Shown here: positions 20,555 through 30,780 of the stretch, one piece after another
Position numbering within the stretch: position 1 is the first letter of the stretch
Layout: each line of letters starts with the position of its first letter
Assembly: GCA_021234155.1 (NCBI GenBank)
Contig: JAJEKV010000054.1
Coordinates: 8,888,655-8,952,654 of the forward strand
Source of the DNA: Isoetes taiwanensis
Lineage: Eukaryota; Streptophyta; Lycopodiopsida; Isoetales; Isoetaceae
Direction: 5' to 3'
DNA length: 64,000 bases
Notes under the pieces: generated by a model
What the model was told of the DNA's origin: nothing
Seen by the model: the letters and a program-made list of their open reading frames with translations, nothing else
The model's database searches: none
Program-made: the position numbers and the translations under genes

Positions 20555-22050
20555 TGTGACATTCCACGTATTTATACGCTATACGTATAACTACTGTGAC
20601 ACGTCACCAAGTATGTTGGTCTATAAAGAGGGATTATGGGCTAACATTAAAAGTGGTTTAAGCTGGCTATACTAAATAATTATAGACTAACTAATTTAAT
20701 TAAACTAATTAAGCTAATTAATAAAACTAATTAGCTTATAAGGGGAGTTACCTGGCCCAAATCGATTGGGCCAGAGGTGACTTGCTATTCCAAGGGGACA
20801 AGCTAGCCCTCCACCGCCAATCCTGCCATTTTCGATTTGGGGGAAGATTGGAGAAGGGAGGAGCAGCTTGAGCATAGCAACTAACCTTGAACCATGGATG
20901 CTCTTCGAGACAATGGGTCCAGCCAAGACACAGGTCAACCTTTAGGTAGTTGGTGCTCTAATCTAACCCTTGTATGAGTAGGTGAATGATTAGACTCTCT
21001 TTTATGTTCTATTTGAGATTATGATGGATGGTTTCAATATGAATGTTCTTTCCTTCTGTTCCTCTTGTGTCTTTGGGGCTAAAGGGGGGTAGAGACCTAA
21101 AAGCTACCTAGGAATAGAGATGCTCCTAGCTAGAACCCTCTAAAACCCATTAGATGCGGCATGTGCACAAGAGCCCTCCTGACTGTCGATGGTATGATGT
21201 GGCTGAGCACCAGACAAGGATCACGGTGGGGATGTGGGGGTGGGATCTTGCCTAGCGTGGCTACAAGGTTCCCTACTGTGGCTAGTTCTATAGTCGGTCA
21301 TTGCGTATGGGCGGGTATGGATCGACACCTCACGGGCGGGGATGCATTACCTATAGGGACATCTTGGGCTCGATAGGCGTGCTGGGGTGGCCTATGGATT
21401 TTGGGGAAGTCGGGTACGGATGTGTGGTTGCCTGACGTAGATCCTCTAGTCACCCATGGAAGCACCATGCTCTGGAAGGGGGTTCCCCCTTTCTTGCCTC
21501 ATCGGACCGGGGAGATGTAACCCGGAGTAGTCTCGTCGGTGACTCCATGAGATTACGTCTCCGAAAGGCTACAGCCATGCCATAGCGTGATTCAGCCTAT
21601 CTGCAAAGTGTGCACAGGAGGGGCGGATGTAGTGGACTACCCTAACCATTGTTCTATGCCAACTAATGCCATGTTATACCTCTGTCTGATGTTATCCGGA
21701 GGCCTTGACTGTCAGTCGACCCGCATGAGTCTGAGTCCGGGATAGAGCCTTATTCTTGGTGCATTTCCTTTGTTATGTTGGTATTCTGTTGTATTCATAT
21801 GGATGACGGTGGGCCACCCTTCGCAGTGGTATATTATTTATTTGTATTGTTGCTAGGTGCTAACTTGTATGTACGCTTCCGCTATATAGGATTCCCATTG
21901 AAGGCGTGGGACGAAGCACACCTTAGGTGTCCTTCACGGACAAGTGGTGCGAGTCAAGCGGAGGGCCTTTACGTGGTGATGAGGTCGCCATGGGAGGAAT
22001 TTCCGATGCGTATATGATGGAAGCATCATTATAGCGCGGGGAGCATCACA
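20555..22050 (+). mobile_element. 5' LTR of an LTR retrotransposon (plus strand)
   Basis: It starts TGTGACATTCC, ends GAGCATCACA (TGTGA...TCACA short inverted ends), is 1,496 bp long and is followed after one base by a tRNA-iMet primer site. TATAAA at about 20,623 is a plausible promoter box. It interrupts LINE3. The flanking pentamer is ACCAA, but its downstream partner was not found, so the element is incomplete. The second half resembles, in inverse orientation, the LTR at 24,637-26,126, placing the two in related families. Confidence 0.85.
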
Positions 22051-22051
22051 A

Positions 22052-22063
22052 TGGTATCAGAGC
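22052..22063 (+). promoter_or_regulatory. Primer-binding site for initiator tRNA-Met
   Basis: TGGTATCAGAGC is the standard plant LTR-retrotransposon primer site complementary to the 3' end of initiator tRNA-Met. It fixes the orientation and the LTR end. Copy B reads TGGTATCGAGC at 56,284, with the CAG lost. Confidence 0.93.
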
Positions 22064-22608
22064 ATGACTCTGGTAGACCAGGTCATTGCACTGGCCATGT
22101 TCTAACCCGCTAGACCATTTAGTAGTAAGGGGGAGTCTTTTCTCTAGTATAGGGGTACTTAGATACCTTTAGGGAGGAAGTATCTGACTAATTGATTGAG
22201 AACGGGTCAAGTAGATTAAAATTTTTCTATGAAGTATTAGGGTAAAACATGTTGAGCTTTGTCAGCATAGGGTCCCTTAATTCTTGGAGTCATAACTTTC
22301 TCTAGGAGGCTCGGATTGGGCTGATTTTTGTTCCATTGTAACAGGAACCCCTTAATTAGCCTAGCGCAATCCTCAGACTTGCTGGCAGCATCGAAAATTT
22401 GGCTAAAAAGCAAAATCGGCACCGACAGAGTTTTGAGTGTTTAAAATTTGATTTGGGGCGTCCAAATCCATCTCGGCGCTGAAATATATGTGTGCGTCAT
22501 ATTTATACGTATAAATTTTTTTCCATTAAAAAAAAGGAAGAAGAAAAATTTGAATTCAAAATTATGGAACTTTCTTTTTGTATCTGTTTTCTTCTGTGAC
22601 TCCTGTAC

Positions 22609-22765
22609 CTGCGGCGCCATAACCGCCGGACCCAGCTCGACCCGCCATAGCCGCCGGACTAAGTTCGCGTGCCATAGCTGACCTCGACCCTGCTTACCTG
22701 CCATAGCCAATCTTGATTGAGTTTGACCGCCATAACCGCCAGATCGTGTTCGCTCGCCCTCGCTA
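22609..22765. repeat. Minisatellite in the retroelement leader (about five ~30-bp units)
   Basis: Degenerate tandem units based on CGCCATAACCGCCGGAC followed by a short variable part ending in TTCG or TCGA. It lies between the primer site and the gag-like frame, so it is part of the untranslated leader. The copy B equivalent is about 56,840-56,990. Confidence 0.7.
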
Positions 22766-22791
22766 TTCTATTTAGCGACTATCTAAACCCC

Positions 22792-23330
22792 ATGTCTTCG
22801 GACGAAATGGCTCGCATACACATGGAGCAAACCTATGAGAGCCTCAGCATCGTCCAGATCTTTGTCGTTCCTTGGGTCCCTTCTTGGCGTCAATCCTGAG
22901 CCAGAGAAAGTAGAACTCCTCCTAAACCAGCTAGCTTTGCGCTTCAAATCAGGAGGGAGGATTCCCTTTCCCATGTTCCACCTAATAGAGTGATACCTTC
23001 TAAAGCTTAACGCTTTGAAAGAAATGTACACATTGTTGGAACAGCCAGATCAGGTGCTGATGTTGACCAAGTCCTTCCCGCCAGAATTTTCAATGGTCAA
23101 TGACTCTGAAGCCGTCCAGGTTGAAGCACAAAGGGTGATGGATATAGCCCTAGAAGGCGATGCGGGGAAGCGACAAGGGGAGACACCTGGCGGGGAGAGG
23201 AGTACATCTATCTCGGGCATGGCGAGTGCATTGATAAGGAAATCCTCTCATATTGCCATCTTATTATTATGATGATAACTCACGGGACCCGTTTGGGATG
23301 ATCTCCTTGAGTACTTCACCCCTCTACTCA
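22792..23330 (+). pseudogene. Gag-like open frame downstream of the primer site, unrecognised and broken
   Basis: Begins MSSDEMARIHMEQTYES. In copy B (57,029-57,472) the same frame runs 147 codons with one in-frame TGA at codon 68 (after FHLIE), then NALKEMYTLLEQPDQVLML. Copy A has the same TGA and extra frameshifts. A third piece (YYYDENSETFVWDDLLEYF in copy B) is in another frame. Position after LTR and primer site suggests gag, but I see no zinc knuckle and cannot assign a family. Confidence 0.45.
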
Positions 23331-24636
23331 GTAGCGTTGAGCTGGACCCACCGTGCGGATCGGTACCTTCTTAGAGATGCATCGATGGAAAAAGTCCTTT
23401 GAAATTTGGGGCGATTATGCTTTCCGGAGGGTGGCTGAGCATATAAGGGAAGTAGAGGTCTAGACACAAGTTCCGACTTAGTCCGAGGGCTGTACCATCG
23501 GAGGGCGCAAAAAATACTCCCAGTGAGGAAGGGGGAGGCGTGTCGGCCCGGGAGTCGTCGGGGAAGCCCAGTTAGAGGCTAGTCAAAGGGCTAACCACTC
23601 GACCCTTTGGCGGCAAGATTCTTCCTTTGCCTCCCTTTGCATAGGTGCCAAAGAAAAGTACCGGTTTAAAGATGGTACTATAGTGCTAAGGGAGATCGGG
23701 AAAGTACCAAAAGTCAACGGAAGTTCTAATAAGCAAGCTACCCTTCCAGCGTTTGGGGAGATCGCTTAAGAATTCAAGATTGATCTGTGCTTCCAGACGC
23801 ATGCTATCCTTGCTCTTCAAGAGGCCGCCGAAGACTATTTGGTTGCTCTCTGGGTGACGCCAACCTCTGCGCTATTCACGCTAAGAGATTCACTATTATG
23901 GCTAAGGATTTGGCTCTATTTCGGCCGGATCCGCGGAGATCCGATGTAGATTTTGAAAGATCTTGGAACAGAAATGTTGTATATATGAAATTTTTTGTAC
24001 TCTATTTATCGTTATGAATGTATATCATGTCTATTTGCTGGTCTCAACTGTTTAGTACACAATCCGTATTTTGTAAATATTATTATGAAAAAAATAATAA
24101 TTAATTATTAAATCTTGACCGTGGTGGCGTCGGCACCTTTACCTTTTCAGCGGGGGAAAAGAAAGAGAGGGACACTCATATTCTGTAGTTGCTATTCTCT
24201 TCCATCTTTGACTCTTTGCATTCCTCCTTCCTCTTGTACACTGCTATGGACTACTCTACACGGTTGCAATGGTATATGGATGGATGAGCGATTGGGATTC
24301 CCAAGTCCCATTTGAATCTCTTCATCCTTTCTTAATGCAAGAGGTGGACCTCATTCAGAACATGGAGGCCCATTTGGATTATGCGCAGTTCCTTGAGTTT
24401 TACACCTAAGAAATTGTTCCCAACTGCATCCAACACGGAGACCCTTCCCGTCTATACTTAGATCAAAATACTTTGTACCAGATGTTGGGAGATGATCGAC
24501 ATGTAGAGGACGTCCTTCGCAGCATTCAGCGATGGGCAAAGCATGCCCCTATACTCCGGTTCGGCAAGCATACTTATGCTCGCTTTGCCTTAGTCATCCT
24601 TATAGATCGCTATGTTGACGATGAGGCTGCACCTTT
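23331..24636. other. Internal retroelement sequence with broken, unrecognised frames
   Basis: Short open stretches continue the plus-strand element. One near 24,245-24,630 (DWDSQVPFESLHPFL in copy B; LRFGKHTYARFAL in both) looks like former protein sequence but is interrupted and not recognised. No protease, RT or integrase motifs on the plus strand, so this element is truncated before pol and abuts the inverted LTR at 24,637. Confidence 0.45.
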
Positions 24637-26126
24637 GTGACGTCCCCTACTTCTTCTACGATGCTCCCATCGTATCAGAAGTTGGAGTTCATCCCCCTGG
24701 CAGCCAAACGGACAGGGGCCATCCGCCTGACTTAATCCTTGACAATGGATCGATGAGGAAAGATGAATGGGTCATTTGCCCCGTCTTCGTCCTAGCTGCG
24801 GAAGCATGAGTAAACATAAGCACATGACATTAATATATCAATAGAGTCACCTCGAAGTGTGACTACACCATAACATACATTTAATAGCACATCAATAACA
24901 TCATCATCACATGGGGAATCCTACCCAATGGCTCAGACTCCAGGGTATGGACTGACGGCTTGGGCCTCCAGAAGTTATTGCAGACGAAATTCATAAGCAT
25001 GGATTGGGCTGGCATAGAAATATAGTTGTTGGGTAGTCTACTCCATCCGCCCCTCCCATGCACACTTTGCAGAGTAGGTTGAAGAGTCTAGGGACGGGGT
25101 AGCCTTTTGCGGGTCGCGTGGCGGAGGGCCTCTGGCTGGGTTGCATCTCCCGGTCCCGATGAGGCGGCCGGAGAGTCTCCTCCCTCGAGGAGGCATGCAT
25201 GCCAATCCACGGTGGCTAGAGGGCCCCTTTGCCCGTGTCGACTTGAACCCCATTGAAGGTGGCGCATCACCCAATAGGTGTTGAGCTCATGCCTTGCCCC
25301 TTTCGCGGTGGCAAACCATTAAGCCTAGCTTCGTTAAGATCCCGGTAGGCTTTACACACCGGAGGAATCAATCCGTGATGGAACAAGTCCCCCTTATTCC
25401 ACCGGTCTAGCCTCGCCACTCACAACTAGGCGGGCTCTTGTACACGGGCGCACTAATTGGGAATTAATGAGGTCATCTAGGATCATCGCTCTTTGAAGGT
25501 TTGGGGTCTCTACCCCCTTCCCACATACGGAGGAGCATAGAATGGAACATCATCATCATCAAAGGCGAAATCTTTGAATAAGATCTAATCTATCTTACCT
25601 AACATACATGGTTAGGTTCCTTCATTATATTTGGTGATCTTAGGATCTACAAGGCTGCCAAGATTGATATAACATATTATCCTAGCTCATTGTAAGGAGC
25701 TAAAAGTCGACTTTGCACAGTGAATCTTGGGGTTACGATTCTTGGCTTGCTCGACTCCTCGAATCCGTCCATGCCACAAGCTGCTCTGAGGAATCTATTG
25801 TGTAAAGGTGGCTCGGCTTTTGGCAATCTTGGAATGGCGATTTACCTTGGCCAAAATAGCTCGGGGAATCCAAAATGCGAAAGTGGAAAAGGTTTAGGGT
25901 TTTCCCTTTTGTTCCTTATACATGCGAGAAGGGACCAAATGGGGTATTGCCACTTGGCAAGGGGTTTAATTTCATATGTTTAATATACATGTGCAACATC
26001 ACGAGGTTGCCCCCTTTAGGTGCAACTCTTTCTGACGGCTCTCAAGTACTTGTCATGGTGACATGTCGTGTGGCGTGTATTATGATATACATATTCGGAT
26101 AGGTATGTTATCTTTGGAGCGTCACA
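24637..26126 (-). mobile_element. 3' LTR of the chromovirus (minus strand)
   Basis: Read on the minus strand it starts TGTGACGCTCC at 26,126 and ends GGGGACGTCACA at 24,637; 1,490 bp with TGTGA/TCACA ends. It lies directly downstream of the chromodomain end of the minus-strand Ty3/gypsy pol, with a purine-rich tract next to it. Its U5-like half shares phrases with the plus LTR (GCAAAGTGTGCA, GGAGGGGCGGATG, GGGGGTAGAGACC), while the U3-like half is diverged. Confidence 0.82.
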
Positions 26127-26139
26127 ATCTCCCCACCTT
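26127..26139 (-). promoter_or_regulatory. Polypurine tract of the chromovirus
   Basis: The minus strand reads AAGGTGGGGAGAT immediately before the LTR's TGTGACG, the position and composition expected of the plus-strand priming tract. A similar purine run lies next to the copy B LTR at about 60,364. Confidence 0.7.
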
Positions 26140-26800
26140 GGATTGATGCTATCCCGACATCACCGTCTCCACCTTGGAAACACGCATGCCCTGCAATACA
26201 TTTGATGCATATAATTTTTACAAGACAATTACCCCAAGGTAATATTTAAAGTTTAATTTTCATAACACATCCTTGTTTAAGATCATACTATGGTGGGGGG
26301 ACCTTTCACCCCTCTTACTTTATCATCTATTATTCACAAAATCTTGTGGTTTTATGCCATTATTATAATCATAGTTTCAAAATTCTATAATCAAGGTTCC
26401 ATTTGGTCTCCTTGCAACACATTATGACAAAACATGTATTTGCAAATCTTCAGTCACGACCTTCTGCAGCTAGACTCCCCTATTGGCTGCTTGAGTCAAC
26501 CCTTCTACGTCGGTTTACATTCAATTATTTAAAGTTGGTTATTAGGGAACCACCCATTAATTACAATTTATATGGATGCAAAGGCTAATCTCCGTAGGAA
26601 GATGATGTTTCTTCCATCTTGGCGTGGAGACAACCCTATCATGCCTAAGATGATCACTCATGCCTACACCTTTAGTTGCCTTTGGCGTGAAGGATGGCGT
26701 CCTTTCCCATAGTAGGCATTGACTAGAGGTGCTTTCCTATTAATGTATGCACGAATGACCTCTTATCTCTCAAGTTAAGTCTACTTGGTGGGGCGGAGTA
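26140..26800. other. Chromovirus 3' untranslated region
   Basis: AT-rich non-coding DNA between the chromodomain end and the polypurine tract. No gene seen. Confidence 0.5.
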
Positions 26801-29800
26801 GACTTAATCTACCTCACACTCACCCTGTCGGTCCGATTGCCGACCACTTAGGTGGCGAGCCGAGCCCTTGCATTGCTCCATGAATTGGGGAGCCTTTGCT
26901 TCTCCAAATCGATTGTAGTACCCGTGGCGTCTTCCATAGGTAAATGCACCCATTTCACTAGGTATTGGAGAAATTGGGATCTTCTTGTCTTCTTATAGGA
27001 CTGTCAAAGAAGAACCTCTTGGATGATTTCAAGCTGATCGTTAAGTCATTTCCGGTAACTCTTTGTCTTCAATACTTCCCTGCGGATTAGTAGTGTGCCT
27101 CTTGGGGAGACTTACATGGAAGATCATATGGATCTTGAGATCTTGTTGGCAGGTCCAACTTGTAGGATTGGCTACCTACTCTTTTGGTTATCTGAATGAT
27201 CTTGGAGAAAGTTTCTTGCAATTGCCCGATCGCGGAGCTTGGCTTGCTTGACTTTGATCTTGACCATCGTTGTCCCCAACATTGGAATTCTCTTATTGTT
27301 ACGTGCCCTCTGGCTATGCTTTTTTTTTACGCTTTTTGCTTCTACCATTTGCTATGGATATCCTCTCACCTCCTCCATTAAGCTTTGCATATCAGATAAG
27401 ATCTGTTGAGACTTCCACTTTGGACCTTTGGGTTGTGCCGCGTATCAGGTGCCAAGTATTGATACCCATAATTAATCATGAAAGGCGACATCTAGGAAGA
27501 TTCTTGCTTGGTGCTATTATAGGCAAATTCCACCAAGTGAATAAAATCATTCCATTTTAGACTACTTGTTCGGACATAGTTTCTCAACATGTCTTCTATG
27601 ATTCAATTTATTATTCAAATTTGCCCATCATGCGAGGATGATATGTGTCCTAGTCATGGAGACCTTTATGCGAATCATGCTAAACAAATCTTCGAGAATC
27701 GCTCATGAACTTGAGTCTCTATCAAGATTATTTCCCTCGGCATCCAGGTGGAGTCTAAAGATCTCTTTGGTGAACAATAAGGCGATTGTCTAAAGCCGTG
27801 TACGTGGTCTTTGCGGCACAAAATGTGCCATCTTCGACAACTTGTCCACCACCATCATTAGGGCATCTTTGCCCCTTACGGTTCTCGGGAGCCATGTGAT
27901 AAAGTCCATGCCGATTATCTCCCATTTCGCATTCGACACAGGCAATGGCTCTAAAGCTCCAGGAATTCGGAGTTGTTCTGCCTTTGTCTGTGACATAGGT
28001 GGCACTTCATGAATGTGCACGATTCTTTGCTTCTTCATGCCAGGCTAGAAGTAGTTGCTTCTGATCTTAAAATAGGTCTTTTTAAAACCTGCGTGTCCGA
28101 CTATTGGACTATTGTGTGTGTCATGGAGTATCAACTTCCTGACTTCTGATACCTCTGGTACATACAATTTATTTTTATGATACAACAGGTTACCTTCCTT
28201 CTTAAAATCCTTGAAGGTTTCCCTCTCTTTGTCCGTTCTTGCCTCCTTAGAAAGGCTTGCCCATGCTTCCTTGAAATCTCGGTCTAGAGGCAGCGTCTCT
28301 TCTATATTCTTGCCAAACTCAGCTGGTGAGTATTGATATAGCATTGTTGTGGACCTCGTCATCAGGGATGCCTTGAAAGCGTCCACAACCACATTGAGCT
28401 TGCATGGCTTGTACACAATGACAAAGTCATTACTCCTCTAGGAACTCCATCCATCTCCTTTGTCTCAAGTTGAGATGTGATTGGGTGAAGACATATTCTG
28501 AACTTTGATGGTCCAGTATTCAATTGGAACTTCCTTCGGTAGATAATGCCTCCATATTCTCAATGCTCTCTTTGCTAGCAACTCTGGTCATGGGTTGGGT
28601 GGCGTGTTTTTTCTTGTTCATCTTCCTTGAATCATACGCTACCACCCTCCCTTCCCATCAAGACCCCTCCTATTGCAATCTTGTTGGCATATGTTGCCAC
28701 CAACTTATCTTTCTGGATCGGGCAACACTAAAAAAGCGCTTTGATCATTAAAGCTTCCTTCAACGTCCAAAATCTTGCATGGGCCTTCCTTTGCCAATGA
28801 CTTGCCCAATTTTTATCTTCTGCTGCTTTGGTGGAAGTGCAATGAGTGGTGCTTGCTACCTTTGCAAAGTTCTTGTGAACTTCTATAATACCACTGCTAA
28901 AGTAGAGAGCTCGACTTCATGGATATTCTTTGGTCTTGGGACAATCAATTACCGCCCGATCTTCACTAGGTCGGTGGAGATCCCATACCGCTTTGTGATC
29001 ACATGCCCCAAGTACTCTACCCTGCAGCGTGAAGTGACACTTGGATAACCATAAAGTTTGATGCCTTCTCAACTTTTCAAAGTACCTTCCTCAAGTGTTG
29101 AGCATGCTCCTCTAAGTTTCTTGGTAGGCTAGAATGTCATCAAAGAAAACTATGATGAATATATTTAGAAATTCGCGAAAACATAGTTCATGAGCCTCAT
29201 GAAAGTTCTTTGGAACATTGAACAATCTAAATGGCATCCGATTATTACATGCCAACATGCTCACTACTTCGTAATGGCCATATCTTGTCTGGCGATCTTA
29301 TGGATGTCCTCTTCCTTGATTCTGATCTGGTGATATAGCTTAACCTCAAGTCTATCTTTGAAGAAAAGCTTTGCTCCTTACGGTTGATCCATCAAATCAT
29401 CGATCGGTGGCGCATACTTGTTCTTGATGGTGTGCTTGATCAATTGATGATAGTCAATGCACATTCGAGGACTTTCATCCTTCTTCTTGACAAAAGAATA
29501 ATGGCACTCCAAATGGGAGACACTAGGTCTTATAAACCCTAGGTCTAGCAACTCCTGCAATTGCTTCTTCAATTAGTGAGGTGACGTACGTAGGGTGCCT
29601 TACTTTGTTGGCTTAGCCGTTAGGGCTCAAGTGCTATTTCATGCTCGACTCTTCTTTAAGGTGGAAGTTGCTTAATCTCATCGGGAACAAATCATGGAAT
29701 TCCTTCACCAACTTGGCTATAGGCTTTTGTGGCTTGCTCAATGCTTTGGCCTCCTTGTCTTCCTCGCCTCTTGTTCGTCAACTTGATCTTAAAGACATAG

Positions 29801-30250
29801 GCCACTTGCTCCTTCTTTATGCATCTAAGTAACTTCTTACTGACATGCATTTCATGATTAGGGTGACCTCTGTACTGTTATCTCAATGATCTTGCCATCG
29901 GCATCGTTAAGATGCGTTTAAGCTTCCCATAATCAATCCACGGCTCCGGTAGGTCAAGGTATTCCATGCCTATGATCAAGTCGTGCTGCCGATGTTCATC
30001 TTACGCTCCCATTCTAACATTGATACGGCAAGTCTATGTAAAGTTGATCCTCTTCCTGGCGTGTGTCGGATTGCCCCCTTGCCAACACACCCGATCTAGG
30101 CTTGGACTTCAAAGGCTTGACTTCAACATCTCTACTATCCTTGGGAAGCAAAATTGTAGGTACTTCTTGTGTCTATGAAGGACTTGGCTCTAACTTTTCA
30201 ATCGTCGAAATGACTTTGTAGCGACTCGGCATTCTCGAGGTCAATAACAC
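26800..30250 (-). pseudogene. Ty3/gypsy chromovirus pol, copy A (badly broken)
   Basis: Minus-strand order from right to left: protease region (corrupted active site near 30,150; LIIGMEYLDLPEPW near 29,950), RT (about 29,570-28,780, with [16 protein letters not shown]), RNase H (about 28,660-28,340), integrase zinc region (HDTHNSPIVGHAGF..KT, about 28,100), integrase core (GMDFITWLP..., 28,038-27,790), integrase C-terminus and chromodomain (about 27,500-26,830). Every domain is interrupted by frameshifts or stops, mostly where copy B has CAG, CTG or nearby bases that copy A lacks. Much of the apparent decay may be sequencing error and not mutation. Confidence 0.85.
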
Positions 30251-30780
30251 CAAAAGATGTGGCATTCACCACGGATGTAGTCTCGAGCATCTTCTTCGTC
30301 GATCTCGGGTGTGTCTCCATCCTCCTAGCTACTGCTAATGCATTCATCACAAATGGGGTTATGTGTCGGATGTCACGGGTGGAAGCACAGGCTTCTTTGC
30401 TTTTCAATACATTCCTGCCTCTTCTCCTTGGGGATGGACTATAAGAAGCCCTTCCTTTGCTTTGGAGGAGTTTGAACCACTGCCCTCTCCTTATCCTTGG
30501 CCCGGCCCGGGGATTTCACCATGTTAAAGGCGTATGTTGCAACTGCGTGGTGATTAGGGGTTAATTTTGAATTGAAGTGTCCGTGTATCACGGTCGAAAA
30601 ATGCGTCTCGACCACCATTTTGCGTAGGTGGTCGAGAAGGGGAAGATAGGTGGGAAAAGGCAAGTGGTATCATACGTTAGGAGGGTTAGGCACTCCTCAC
30701 GAAGATCACGAGGCGCCATAGTTAGGGCAAATCTTGAAGTTTTGAATAAACAATTGATTGATCTCTCTGGAATCAAATCT
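30250..30780 (-). pseudogene. Chromovirus gag C-terminus remnant
   Basis: Minus-strand phrases KEKRQECIEKQRSLCFHP (about 30,430-30,380) resemble the lead-in and first cysteine of a gag zinc knuckle of the type CFxCxxxxxPGHxC, but the remaining ligands are lost in a frame break. Upstream, VATYAFNMVKSPGRAK continues gag-like sequence to about 30,780. The gag N-terminus, primer site and 5' LTR were not found to the right, so the element is 5'-truncated or the sequence is rearranged there. Confidence 0.55.

Larger units (their letters stand above)
1..29761 (+). repeat. Copy A of a ~34.3-kb direct repeat unit
   Basis: This stretch is collinear with 34,541-64,000. Position 1 aligns with 34,541, the H1 start codon (18,901) with 53,146, the primer-binding site (22,052) with 56,284 and 29,761 with 64,000. 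The offset shrinks from 34,540 to about 34,230 because copy B is slightly shorter. Both outer ends are cut by the window, so neither the true unit length nor the junction can be fixed. A tandem segmental duplication or an unpurged haplotype/duplicate contig join would both give this picture. Confidence 0.95.

Noticed and set aside
20690-20740. AATTAA-rich run in the plus LTR as a scaffold attachment region or origin
   Set aside because: Simple AT-rich repeat within U3; nothing beyond composition supports a function.
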